From CAVTWJ01 sp963849485 (GTDB lineage Bacteria; Oederibacteriota; Muellerivitia; Muellerivitales; Muellerivitaceae), in NCBI GenBank assembly GCA_963849485.1, contig CAWKIF010000065.1, forward strand, positions 1 to 64,000: a stretch of DNA of 64,000 nt. The letters run 5' to 3'. Below are positions 33,957-43,156 of this stretch, one piece after another (positions within the stretch are counted from its first letter, which is position 1; each line of letters opens with the position of its first letter). The notes beneath the pieces were generated by a model that had not been told where the DNA came from, did no database searches, and worked only from the letters and a program-made list of their open reading frames with translations. The position numbers and the translations under genes were made by a program.

Positions 33957-35220
33957 CTCGGGGATGGACGCCCACCCCCACCGGCTTGGCGAAAGTGGAA
34001 AAACAAATGAAGGAAAGCTTGTCCTCGGGAAATTCGGTGCGGATCAGGGCGTCCAGGGCCAGGGCCAGCTTCTTGGCGTTGAAAAAGCGCCCGAAACGGG
34101 ACATGGAACCGCTCTGGTCGATCAGCATCACGATGGCGGTGGAAGCCGCGCCCTTGGTCTCGTGCACCATGAAGTCCCGGCTGTCGATCCGGATGCGGCC
34201 CGCTTCCGGGGCGGTGTCCGACCCCAACTGGCGGATGGCGGAATTCAAGAGGCTGGAAGGAAGGTCGAGCGAGGTCAGGGAGTCCCCGAACTCGAAGGGC
34301 TTGGTAGTGGTCATCTCGACATTGCCGTCGCCGGTGAAAGTGGCGTGGTGGCGGCCAACCCCGTCGGTGAAGAGGCGCGAGTAAACCTCCTTGAGGGCCT
34401 TCTCCCCGATCTTGCGGGCGGCGCCGGGTGTGATCTTGTAGATGTCCTCTTCCTCGTTGTAATCCACCTCGCCCGTGGCCTTCAGGGCCTCGGTGAACTG
34501 CTGTTTCAGCTCCTCCCGCTTGGCCTCGAAGGCCTGGGCAGCTTCCTTTCCCAGGATCTGCTCGAGGGTCTCGGCCTCGAGGTTGAAAAGATCGCCGTAT
34601 TCCAGCGCGTCCTGGAGTTTTTCCCTCAATTCGCGCAGCATTTCCAACCGTTCCCGGATGCGCGCTTCTTCCTGGGGGTTGGGGCCATTCGACCCCGTGA
34701 AATGGTAATTATCGTAGAGATTCTTCAAAGCCTGCATTCGCTGGATCTTGCGGGTCAAATCCTCCAGCAACCGGCGTGCCTCGTCGGCATCCTTTTCACC
34801 GGACCTTGAAATTTGCCAGCCTAGGGTGAAAAGGGAGGAGGGGTCGCGGTTGCCCATAGTTTCCTTCAGGCGGTTTTTCAGGGAAGGGCCCTGCCATTTG
34901 GAAGCCATTTGGTCGAGGGAGGTCTTGGCCCGGCGGATTTCCTCCTCCAGCCGGGACAACAACTCATCCAGGCGGTATTTCTCGAGGATTTCCTTTTGCT
35001 GACGCTCGATCTCATCCAAGTAGCCCTGGATCAGGTTTTCCAGGCCGCTCACCTTCAGGAATTGGTTATAGGGGATGCCCCTCTCCTGCAGATGGCGCAG
35101 GGCCTCGTCGAAGGTGACGTGGTACTGCATCATGAGTTCCTTCACCGCGTTCACCAGGTCCTGCATGGTGAAGGGAGGTTCCTCGGGCTCGTGCCATTCG
35201 GAATAATCGTGGGTGATCAT
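33742..35220 (-). CDS. VWA-domain protein, N-terminal fragment (frameshifted)
   Basis: A long charged helical N-terminal region (about residues 1-330, rich in Glu, Arg and Lys) precedes a VWA domain with MIDAS motif DQSGSMS. In-frame similarity ends after CFSTFAKPVG near 33985; the remaining residues are out-of-frame translation. It is encoded 27 bases after a MoxR-like ATPase. Such AAA/VWA pairs act together in metal insertion, cofactor maturation or remodelling of target complexes. The repaired protein would have about 580 residues. Confidence 0.85.
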   Translation of the reverse strand: MITHDYSEWHEPEEPPFTMQDLVNAVKELMMQYHVTFDEALRHLQERGIPYNQFLKVSGLENLIQGYLDEIERQQKEILEKYRLDELLSRLEEEIRRAKTSLDQMASKWQGPSLKNRLKETMGNRDPSSLFTLGWQISRSGEKDADEARRLLEDLTRKIQRMQALKNLYDNYHFTGSNGPNPQEEARIRERLEMLRELREKLQDALEYGDLFNLEAETLEQILGKEAAQAFEAKREELKQQFTEALKATGEVDYNEEEDIYKITPGAARKIGEKALKEVYSRLFTDGVGRHHATFTGDGNVEMTTTKPFEFGDSLTSLDLPSSLLNSAIRQLGSDTAPEAGRIRIDSRDFMVHETKGAASTAIVMLIDQSGSMSRFGRFFNAKKLALALDALIRTEFPEDKLSFICFSTFAKPVGVGVHPRVGAQAGDDDGRGGEFKGRFFEGRRRASKGHDSRAFHQSTEGAGTGPGPTGQFRHPQQEHPLDHGRGAHGLL

Positions 35221-35247
35221 AAAAGGCCAGCCTTTAGCTCTTAGTGG

Positions 35248-36678
35248 TTAGGAATTAGCTTTCTTTTTAGGTGTGAGCGAGGGCTGGTAGTCGAAGAACT
35301 CACCCACCTTGGCCCTCGAAAGCTTTCCGGAAAGGTGCAGGCCCTCCAGCACGAATTCCACGCAGGAAGCCTGGTAGACTTCCGAGTTTTTCCCGTTCAG
35401 GTGGTGAACCGGTTCCCAAATTTGCGGCAGTTGGGAAATGACTTCCTTGTACTGGCCGGCGGGGGTAAGGTCCGAGACCCGGATATGCTTTTCTCCGCTC
35501 ATATCGGGTAATCCTGTTTCCAGACCCGCCGCTTCCATGTGTTCCATGAAGACCTGGGAAACCGCCTTGTCCATCAGTTTGGCGAAGACCTGGAACTCGG
35601 TGACCGTTTCCTCGCGGAAAGGGTCCAACTCGATCTTGCCCGAGGTCGAGGTGTAAAGGTAAGCCAGGTCCGACATGCGGGGCACGGCCTCTTTCTCACC
35701 CAGCATATAGGCCCTTCGTCTCGCATTGGCCACCATGGTCTCGTAATTGGCGATGGAAAGCCGGGCGGAGACCCCCGATTTCTGGTTCACGTAGGGGCTT
35801 TTCCGGGCCTCGAGGGTGATCTGCTCGATGATCTCGGTCATGAACTGAGGCACGGTTAAACGCACCTCGTCATCCTGGGGCAGGTGGGCTTCCTGATTCA
35901 TGATCTTGATTCCCAGTTCACGGGTAAGGGGATAGTGGGTCCTGATCTCGGCGCCGATACGGTCCTTGAGCTGGGTGATGATTTTTCCCGCGCGGGTGTA
36001 TTCCTCGGGGTTGGCGGTGAAAAGAAGCAGTAGGTCCAGGTCGAAACGGATGGGGTAACCCCTCACCTGGATATCCCGCTCCTCCAAGATGTTAAAGAGA
36101 GCCACCTGCACCAGGTATTCCAGGTCGGGCAGTTCGTTGACGGCGAAGATGCCCCGGTTCATGCGGGGGATCAGGCCGAAATGGATAGCTTCCTCGCTGG
36201 CCAGGGGATTGCCGGCGGCCACCTTGGCCGGGTCCAGGTCCCCGATCAGGTCGGCGATCTTGGTTCCGGGGGAAAGGCGCTCGCCGTAGCGGGCCTCCCG
36301 GCCGACCCACACGATCTCCAGTTGATCGCCTTTTTCCGCTAATTTTTTCCGGCAGGCCGCGCAGATGGGGTGGTAGGGATGGTCGTGGATCTCACAGCCC
36401 TTCACCACCGGAATCTGCTCATCCAAAAATCTTACCAAGGACCGCATGAGCCGGCTCTTGGCCTGGCCCTTTTCCCCCAAAAAAACCATGTCGTGGTGGG
36501 AAAGAAGGGCGTTGATGACCTGGGGCAGTACTGTTTCCTCGTATCCATGAATGTCGGTAAAGAGGGGCTGGCCGGTCCGCAAGTGTTTCAGCAGGTTCTG
36601 TTCCAGTTCCTGCTTGACCGTTTGATCCGGGTAGGTGGCGGCCTTGAGCTGGCCGAGGGTGGAGGGGAGGGGGGGCAT
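35248..36678 (-). CDS. MoxR/ChlI-type AAA+ ATPase
   Basis: About 476 residues. Walker A is GEKGQAKS (68-75), and the Walker B strand reads GIFAVNELPDLEY, with Asn where Asp is usual. A zinc-ribbon-like insert has CEIHDHPYHPICAAC. Sensor regions include LLLLFTANPEEYTRAG and a helical lid. It is the magnesium-chelatase-like AAA+ family that pairs with a VWA protein, encoded just downstream. The ATG at 36678 has AGAAGGA upstream, so the longer frame to 36750 is not used. Confidence 0.85.
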   Translation of the reverse strand: MPPLPSTLGQLKAATYPDQTVKQELEQNLLKHLRTGQPLFTDIHGYEETVLPQVINALLSHHDMVFLGEKGQAKSRLMRSLVRFLDEQIPVVKGCEIHDHPYHPICAACRKKLAEKGDQLEIVWVGREARYGERLSPGTKIADLIGDLDPAKVAAGNPLASEEAIHFGLIPRMNRGIFAVNELPDLEYLVQVALFNILEERDIQVRGYPIRFDLDLLLLFTANPEEYTRAGKIITQLKDRIGAEIRTHYPLTRELGIKIMNQEAHLPQDDEVRLTVPQFMTEIIEQITLEARKSPYVNQKSGVSARLSIANYETMVANARRRAYMLGEKEAVPRMSDLAYLYTSTSGKIELDPFREETVTEFQVFAKLMDKAVSQVFMEHMEAAGLETGLPDMSGEKHIRVSDLTPAGQYKEVISQLPQIWEPVHHLNGKNSEVYQASCVEFVLEGLHLSGKLSRAKVGEFFDYQPSLTPKKKANS

Positions 36679-36750
36679 CTTTGTTCCTTCTGATTCAAAT
36701 ATTTTAAAAATATTAAGTGTTGGAAGGCTTATGAAGCAAGGGGAGGGCAA

Positions 36751-38622
36751 TCAACGGAAAACGAGCCCATAAACCGCCCTGATTCCACTCAGGCAGGGAT
36801 GGGTATCCGAGGGGCAATCGAAAAGATGCCGCAGGCGAAGAGTACTCAGTGGTGTCAAGGGAGCTTGCCGTGAGAGGGGGGAATCCAATAAATAAACAAT
36901 CCCCGATTGGATCGCCTTGGAGTTGGGGCGCAGGTTCAAGTATTGGCGGTGAAAGGCGCCATCAAAATAAGAGTATCCCAATGGAACACGGTTGAGGTTT
37001 TTCCCTACGATCTCCCGGTTGGCGGCCTGGATGCGGGAGAAATGGTCGGGAAAGTTTTCGGGCCGAAGGTCCAGACCCAGATCAGGGTGGAACCGTTCCA
37101 CCTGCTCCACTCCCCAGGTCTCAAAAAGCGTGAAGGCCGGAATCATGGTGATATCGGGGCGTTTTTTCTCGACCAGTTGAAGGTAATAGAAGGTGAAATA
37201 ATCCTCATCCGCCTCGGCGAAAAAAACAGAGTTCGTCGGTAAAGACTTCATCAGGTTGACCCCGTAGTCGTAACGGAGAACCTGCCTGGAGAAATCCAAA
37301 AGAGGACGATTGGACAAAAGTGCGGGCAGGGGTAGCGCCACCAAAGCGAGGCAGGCGCCCAGCCAGGGCCCCCGGCGGCTAGGCTCCCCCCAGTGACTCC
37401 ACCAGGTTCCCAGCCCGAACAATCCCACCCCTGCCATAAGGGCGAAACCCCAGTTCAGCGGCAGAAGAAAATTGTCGACATACCAAGAGGACAAATCGCA
37501 CCGGGGAATCCATGAGGCTGAACAGAGAGCCGAGACCAATAGGATCATTGGTGTGATCAAGGCCAGAAGGGCCAGGTATTCCTTGGCTTGGACCCAAAAT
37601 AGAATACCCAGCAGGGCTAAAAGAATCACCGCTCCGCCCGATTCCTGCTCCAAATGGCTGAGGATGGAGCGGCCCTGGATGTCGAGAATCGTTTGAATGA
37701 GCTGGGTGAAACGGGCCCAAGGAATCGTATGGCGAAGAACCCCCGCCATTGTAGAAACGACGCCCAGGTCATGTTCGCTTGTATAGGAACGGAAAAAATC
37801 TGCCAGGAAAAGCCGGAAATTTACCGGAGCCCCGAGGTCCAAGACCGGGTGCAAGCGCGCCCGTATGGGAAGGTAAAGAAGAGTGGAGCCTCCGGTCAAA
37901 ATCAAAGCGGCTCCCCGGACCATGGGATTGAATCCCAGGTTTTTCAGTGAAATTCCTCCGAAGGAGGGGAACCCAAAGGCCAGGAGGATGGGGAAAAAAA
38001 GTAGGTGTGTTTCCCAATGCCATCCGAAGCCCAGCCCAAAGATAAAGAAAGCCATGAGAAGCCATCGGTCCGATGGCTTCCCCACGCCCTGGGGTCTCAT
38101 TTCTTCCAAGTGGTTCAAGAGGCAAAGAACCATGAGGAGGCCTAAGGTGGAAGAACCCAGGTAAAGAAACCCCTTGGCTCCCAGGGATTTTTCCCAAAAG
38201 GTGCGTGAGAAGGCGGTAGTCAAGGCGGCGGTCAAGGAGCAAACCCAGGCAGGAAATACCGTGCCCCGTCCGGAAGGCGCGGGGAACAATAGCCTCAGCA
38301 GCCCCAGGCAGATCCATGCCACCAGGACCACGTTCAGGGCTCCCAGGCAGGCTGAACCCAGGTTGATCCGAAAGGCAATATTGCCGAGGGGAAGAAGACA
38401 CCCCAGGCGTTGGCTAAGGGCCAACAAGGCATAACCCGGAGGGTGCTGCAGACCTAAACTGGCGGCGGCGGTCAGGGTCTCGGGTGAATCGTCATCCATA
38501 AAGATGGGGGTTAAACGGGTCAGGTAAAAACTGAAGCACAAAAGGAAGAGGGCTGCTGGAAGGAATAACTTGGAAGCAATAGCAGAGGTCGAAAGACCGG
38601 CTTTCATATTGGAATATTTCAA
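36751..38622 (-). CDS. DUF2723 membrane protein (GT-C-like)
   Basis: A 623-residue polytopic protein with the DUF2723/TMEM260 signature MDDDSPETLTAA and LQHPPGYALLALSQRL after the first helix, followed by roughly ten more helices and a soluble tail. TMEM260-like proteins are O-mannosyltransferases, and bacterial members are presumed surface glycosyltransferases. A TTG at 38622 has AAGGA at the right distance; the ATG at 38607 lacks one. It diverges from the YfhO-type gene, with 91 bases between. Confidence 0.82.
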   Translation of the reverse strand: MKYSNMKAGLSTSAIASKLFLPAALFLLCFSFYLTRLTPIFMDDDSPETLTAAASLGLQHPPGYALLALSQRLGCLLPLGNIAFRINLGSACLGALNVVLVAWICLGLLRLLFPAPSGRGTVFPAWVCSLTAALTTAFSRTFWEKSLGAKGFLYLGSSTLGLLMVLCLLNHLEEMRPQGVGKPSDRWLLMAFFIFGLGFGWHWETHLLFFPILLAFGFPSFGGISLKNLGFNPMVRGAALILTGGSTLLYLPIRARLHPVLDLGAPVNFRLFLADFFRSYTSEHDLGVVSTMAGVLRHTIPWARFTQLIQTILDIQGRSILSHLEQESGGAVILLALLGILFWVQAKEYLALLALITPMILLVSALCSASWIPRCDLSSWYVDNFLLPLNWGFALMAGVGLFGLGTWWSHWGEPSRRGPWLGACLALVALPLPALLSNRPLLDFSRQVLRYDYGVNLMKSLPTNSVFFAEADEDYFTFYYLQLVEKKRPDITMIPAFTLFETWGVEQVERFHPDLGLDLRPENFPDHFSRIQAANREIVGKNLNRVPLGYSYFDGAFHRQYLNLRPNSKAIQSGIVYLLDSPLSRQAPLTPLSTLRLRHLFDCPSDTHPCLSGIRAVYGLVFR

Positions 38623-38713
38623 GCTCGGTTCCTTCCGTCGGGTTTCGGCCTAACAGGGCTATTATACCTTTTTCAAAGGAACCAACCTCCAACGGGGCTG
38701 TTAAACTAGGCCC

Positions 38714-40786
38714 ATGGACATCAACCACGAACCCTCCGGCGCCTTCCTCAGGGATCTCCCCTGGCTTTCATACGTCCTCCTCTCCATTATCTTTTTTTCC
38801 CCCGGCTTGTTCCTGAACCAGTTTTTTTTTCATGACGATCTCTTGGTATATTTCGGTTTGTCCCGCCAATTCCTGGGGGAGCAGCTGGCCCAAGGCCATT
38901 TTCCGCTCTGGAATCCCTATCTCCTGGGGGGGATGCCCTTCTTCGCCAACCCCAACTCCATGGCGGCCTATCCCCTGCTCTACCCTACCCTTCTCTTTCC
39001 GACGGCTTATGGCATCGTGGTTTTTTCCTGGGTCCATTGGGTGATCGCGGCCTTGGGGATGCATTTTTTCCTGTCGGGCCGTGGATTCTCCCGGGAAGCC
39101 TGCCGGGCGGGGGCCTTGACCTTCGCTTGCTCGGGATTTTTTGGCTATGAAATCGTCCACCCCCTCCTATTGTCGGTATTCAGCTGGGTCCCCTGGTGGA
39201 TGGCCTTTTTGGAGCGCGTGGCCCGGGACGGAAACCCCAAGGATTCCTTCCGAGCGGGATTGGTTTTCTCGCTTTTACATTTGTCCTGCCATTACCAGAT
39301 GAGTTTGCTGGCGCTGGCGGGAGGTCTTGTCTATTTTGGGGTTTGCCGCTCGCCTGGATGGTTGGTTCCCCGGCCGGTCCCCCCGCCTGCCCGGGTTTGG
39401 TTTCGAAGCGTTGGTTTCATGCTGTGGGGCCTGGTTCCCGCGCTGTTGTGGTTGATCCCGTCCGGGGAATTGATCTTTCAATCGGCCCGGTTCCACGCGA
39501 GCTTCGATTATCAGAAATTGGATACCTCTTTTTCACTCAATCTCCATAAGTTTTGGGAGTTTCTTTTTCCGGCCAATCCCCTGGGGGATACCATCCGGCC
39601 CTTTAGCGACATCGTCGATAACCTGGGATTCCTCGGCCTATTCGCCCCCTTCTTATTTTTTCTTGCCCTGCGCAAACCTTCCCGGGGCCTGTGGTTCTGG
39701 GTGGTTGTCGCCCTGCTCGGCCTTGGTCTGGCCTTGGGGCCCCTTCTTCCGTTTCACCGCTGGGCCTGCGAGTTTCTTCCGGGGTTCCGGTTCAACCGTG
39801 CGCCCGCCCGGGCCATCCTTTTTTACACTTTTTCCGGTTGTGTACTGGCGGCGGCGGGTTATGAGTGCCTTCTGGGGAAGGTTCCGGGCCGCCGGGGTAT
39901 CCGCCTATTGCTTCAAGGGGCCCTCTTTCTCTCATTGTTGATCCCGGCCTGGACCTTCATCCCCAGGGGCGACGCCTCGATCCTGGCGCCTCCCGCCAGA
40001 GCGCGCTTACTCTCTCAACTCAAGGAAACGGTGGGTTGGAACCGCCTTTTGATCATGGACCCGATACCTTACCCCATCCATTGGGGGGGAAGAACCTACC
40101 TGGCCAAATTCCCGGTGAACGCGGCTATGACGGCGGGGTTGCGTTCCACCAACGGATATGAAGCCCTTTGGCTTCAAAAATACGACCAAGCCAATCAATT
40201 GCCCTTCGAGGCATTTCAACGGTTGATGGCGGTTCAATGGATGCTTTCCCCCGCTCGGGAAATGGGGGTAGAAGTTTCCAAACTTCAAGAAAACCACCCC
40301 TTCGTGTGGGCGGCGGGAAAGGAAACGGTTTGCACCGACCGTCAAGGCCTGGACCAATCCTTGGCCCGTTCTGGCTTTAATCCTTATCAGGAGACTCTTC
40401 TGCAATCGCCGGTTCCCCTTGGAATCCAGTCGGAAACACCTGGAACGATTCCTCTCGTTTGGAAAGGACAATCGGAGAATACCGACCGGGAGGCCTTCGA
40501 GATCGAAATCTCCCAGCAGGCTTTAGTGGTTTTTTCCGAAATTAACTATCCGGGTTGGCGGGCTTCCTTGGATGGTGCGCCCGCCCCGATTTATGAAGCC
40601 GATGGCCTGCTCCGGGCTGTGGCGGTGCCGGCGGGGAAGCATGAAATTCGTTTCAATTTTCGACCCAATTGGCTTTGGCCCTGTTTGATTGCGGCTCTGC
40701 TTTGGCTTTTGTCCTTACCTTTAGCATTGTGGATGGTCAATTTGGGTGTCATTGCGAGGAATGCCCGCCGAATAGGCGGGCGTTAA
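38714..40786 (+). CDS. YfhO-family membrane protein
   Basis: A 690-residue polytopic protein like Bacillus YfhO, a GT-C-type membrane protein that adds glucose to lipoteichoic acid in Firmicutes; here it probably modifies a lipid-linked or surface glycan. The early extracytoplasmic motif FFFHDDLLVYFGLSRQFL, followed by FPLWNPYLLGGMPFFANPN, is diagnostic. A C-terminal soluble domain contains INYPGWRASLDGAPAP, then two last helices. The final 13 codons lie inside a dispersed repeat element that begins at 40748, so the natural C terminus was replaced. Confidence 0.85.
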   Translation: MDINHEPSGAFLRDLPWLSYVLLSIIFFSPGLFLNQFFFHDDLLVYFGLSRQFLGEQLAQGHFPLWNPYLLGGMPFFANPNSMAAYPLLYPTLLFPTAYGIVVFSWVHWVIAALGMHFFLSGRGFSREACRAGALTFACSGFFGYEIVHPLLLSVFSWVPWWMAFLERVARDGNPKDSFRAGLVFSLLHLSCHYQMSLLALAGGLVYFGVCRSPGWLVPRPVPPPARVWFRSVGFMLWGLVPALLWLIPSGELIFQSARFHASFDYQKLDTSFSLNLHKFWEFLFPANPLGDTIRPFSDIVDNLGFLGLFAPFLFFLALRKPSRGLWFWVVVALLGLGLALGPLLPFHRWACEFLPGFRFNRAPARAILFYTFSGCVLAAAGYECLLGKVPGRRGIRLLLQGALFLSLLIPAWTFIPRGDASILAPPARARLLSQLKETVGWNRLLIMDPIPYPIHWGGRTYLAKFPVNAAMTAGLRSTNGYEALWLQKYDQANQLPFEAFQRLMAVQWMLSPAREMGVEVSKLQENHPFVWAAGKETVCTDRQGLDQSLARSGFNPYQETLLQSPVPLGIQSETPGTIPLVWKGQSENTDREAFEIEISQQALVVFSEINYPGWRASLDGAPAPIYEADGLLRAVAVPAGKHEIRFNFRPNWLWPCLIAALLWLLSLPLALWMVNLGVIARNARRIGGR

Positions 40787-40962
40787 TGACGAAGCAATCC
40801 CAGTTTAAAAAAAGCCTTAAAATCAACCTCGCAAACCCACCATGAACTGAGATTGCCGCGCCGCATACCGCTTTTCCAAAATATTTTTAATTGTAAGCGG
40901 TATTGCCCGGTCTTCCGTTGCCCTTTAGGGCAACGGGGGCAAAGTTCGCGGCTCGCAATGAC
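40748..40962. mobile_element. MITE-like dispersed repeat with TCATTGCGAG ends
   Basis: Roughly 215 bp with 11-base inverted ends (GTCATTGCGAG and CTCGCAATGAC), a GACGAAGCAATC block, and two internal hairpins (GCCCGCC-GGCGGGC and CCGTTGCCC-GGGCAACGG). This matches the general form of short dispersed elements seen in many bacterial genomes. It encodes no protein and overlaps the end of the YfhO-type gene. Nothing else is seen up to 41066. Confidence 0.7.
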
Positions 40963-41066
40963 AACAAAATTAAAACTGATCCACTACCTTTGCCTGGAGG
41001 GCCGTGACTTTAATGAGAATTCTCCGCTAGAATGAACCGCCTCGACTCCCTTTTTTGACAAGGCCC

Positions 41067-42674
41067 ATGACCCCAACCTCCGAGCCTCCTTTACCTTCTT
41101 TTTTATCCCCGGCCCCCAAGGTCACCCTGGTCAACGCCTTCCTTAAGCCTTTCGACAATGCGGTGGCCACGGCCAGGACCTGTTATTCCAGCAAGGGGAT
41201 CATCACGACCGAGCAGGTGGCGGGCGCGGGGTTGGAAGGCCTGGCCAAAGAAGACCGACTCAAGAAACGCGACGACTTGGCCAAGTCCATCTATAAGGCG
41301 GGGCACCACACCACCCTTCAGCACGCCCATTTCCAGTTTGCCCTGGAGAACGTCTCCCGGCAATTCATCTGGAGTTTTCTCCACAGCCACCCCTTCTATA
41401 ACTCCGAACAGGTATCCCAGCGCTATGTGACCGTGGACCCTTCCCAAATGGCGGTTCCGCCCCTCCACGGCCCCGCCGAGGCGCTTTTCAGGGAAACGGC
41501 CGCCTTTCAGGCCCAAAGTTACCTGGCCTTCACGGAAAAGCTCAAACCCCTGGTCGAACGGGAATATTTCGTGCGTTTCAAAAAAGTCGACCCCCACGGG
41601 AAAAAGGCCTCGGGGGCGGTGCAGAAGAAGTCTCAAGAGGTGGCCCGATACGTCTTGCCGGTGGCGGCCTTCGCCTATCTCTACCACACGGTTTCAGGTC
41701 TCACCTTGCTACGCTATTGGCGCCTTTGCCAAACCCTGGACGCGCCCTTGGAACAACGCCTCGTTGTTGAAAAGATGGTGGAAGCGGTCCTTGAAATCGC
41801 ACCCGAATACCGGGCGGTTCTTGAGAAACCCTTGGAGTTGGAAAACACCACGGAAGTCCGGATGTTCGAGGGTTTCCAAACCTCGGACCAGACCCGCAAA
41901 AGCTTCCGGAAAGAATTCGACGCTTCGCTGGGAGGCTACACCTCCAAGTTGGTCGATTATTCCAAGGAAGGCGAAAAAATGCTGGCCGCCTCGGTGCGAG
42001 AGGTATTCGGCCTGCCTTCTTCCGCCCTTTCCGACGACGAGGCCATCGCCCTGGCCCTGGACCCTGGGAAGAATAAGTACCTGGGGGAAACCCTCAACGT
42101 CACCACCCACAGCAAGCTTTCCCGGGCGCTCTTTCATCCGCACTACACCTTCCGCAAGAAGCTCTCCCACACCGGCGATTCCCAGGACCAGCGCCACCGC
42201 ATGACCCCGGCCTCCCGGCCCACCCTCTACGCCCTCACCCTGGACGAGCCCGATTACCTGGTGCCCGTCTTGCTGGAGCAGGACCCGGCCTTAAAGAAGG
42301 AATATGCCGGGATCATGGAAAAAACGTGGGATTCCATCACCCGGTTGAGGAAGATGGGGGTGCCGGACGAGTTCGCGGCCTACCTTTTGCCCAACGCCGT
42401 GGCGGTGCGGTTCACCGAATCCTCCGATCTGTTGAATCTGCACCACAAGCACGCCATGCGGTTGTGCTATAACGCCCAGGAGGAGATTTGGAAGGCCTCG
42501 GTGGACGAGGCGAAGCAGGTGCGGGAAACCCACCCCCGCATCGGCCGGTGGCTCCTGCCGCCCTGCGGTCTGCGCAGCCGGGCCGGGACCATTCCCGTCT
42601 GCCCCGAGGGGGAACGGTTCTGCGGGGTGGTGGTTTGGAAGAAAGACCTGAACGAATACGAGAGGGTCATATGA
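41067..42674 (+). CDS. Long two-module ThyX-like protein
   Basis: About 535 residues, twice the usual ThyX length. The first module reads HHTTLQHAHFQFALENVSRQF then HSHPFYNSEQVSQRYV. The latter is the ThyX dUMP/FAD motif with the RHR triplet altered and two extra residues. The second module has FHPHYTFRKKLSHTGDS and YLLPNAVAVRFTESSDLLNLHHKHAMRLCYNAQEEIW, resembling the C-terminal ThyX helices. It may be a flavin-dependent thymidylate synthase, but the changed motif leaves room for another flavin reaction. AAGG precedes the ATG at 41067. Confidence 0.75.
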   Translation: MTPTSEPPLPSFLSPAPKVTLVNAFLKPFDNAVATARTCYSSKGIITTEQVAGAGLEGLAKEDRLKKRDDLAKSIYKAGHHTTLQHAHFQFALENVSRQFIWSFLHSHPFYNSEQVSQRYVTVDPSQMAVPPLHGPAEALFRETAAFQAQSYLAFTEKLKPLVEREYFVRFKKVDPHGKKASGAVQKKSQEVARYVLPVAAFAYLYHTVSGLTLLRYWRLCQTLDAPLEQRLVVEKMVEAVLEIAPEYRAVLEKPLELENTTEVRMFEGFQTSDQTRKSFRKEFDASLGGYTSKLVDYSKEGEKMLAASVREVFGLPSSALSDDEAIALALDPGKNKYLGETLNVTTHSKLSRALFHPHYTFRKKLSHTGDSQDQRHRMTPASRPTLYALTLDEPDYLVPVLLEQDPALKKEYAGIMEKTWDSITRLRKMGVPDEFAAYLLPNAVAVRFTESSDLLNLHHKHAMRLCYNAQEEIWKASVDEAKQVRETHPRIGRWLLPPCGLRSRAGTIPVCPEGERFCGVVVWKKDLNEYERVI

Positions 42675-43150
42675 AAAAAACAGCATTACTTTCTTTAATG
42701 TGCTTGGCGGTTACATTCTCCATCCCGGCCTTCTCCCCGGCCTTCGCGAAGGCGAAGAAGCCCGACTCGAAGCTCCAGTCCATGCTCCGTTTGTACGCCT
42801 ACGAGAAGAGCACGGATGTGGTCTCGGATGTCAGCGGGATCTTCGACGCCAAGGCCCAAAAGGTCACACTCAAGTGCGAGCTTAAAAACACGACTAAAAA
42901 GGAAATTCACGGCGTGAGGGGCTTCCTGCGTTTCACCACCTTCTTCGGTGATGTCATCACCGACCAGTCCCTGGAAACCACCGTGTCCCTGCCGCCCGGG
43001 CAGTTGGTGGGCGTCAACTGGGACATCCCCGCCGAGCGGTTCACGCCGGAAGCCCTGGAGACCTTCAAAAAGACCAAGCTCGACCAGATGCGGCAGATCT
43101 GGTACCCCAAAATGATAGCCTACACCGACGGCACCGTCGTGAAGGAATAG
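42671..43150 (+). CDS. Exported beta-sandwich protein
   Basis: A 159-residue protein with a signal peptide (about 1-26, ending SPAFA) and a beta-sandwich resembling FxLYD or DUF-type stress-response domains: KAQKVTLKCELKNTTKKEIHGVRGFLRF, then LPPGQLVGVNWDI. Such domains compare substituted or modified extracellular ligands, but its role is unknown. It overlaps the ThyX-like stop by four bases (ATGA), so it is translationally coupled. Confidence 0.75.
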   Translation: MKKTALLSLMCLAVTFSIPAFSPAFAKAKKPDSKLQSMLRLYAYEKSTDVVSDVSGIFDAKAQKVTLKCELKNTTKKEIHGVRGFLRFTTFFGDVITDQSLETTVSLPPGQLVGVNWDIPAERFTPEALETFKKTKLDQMRQIWYPKMIAYTDGTVVKE

Positions 43151-43156
43151 GACCCA

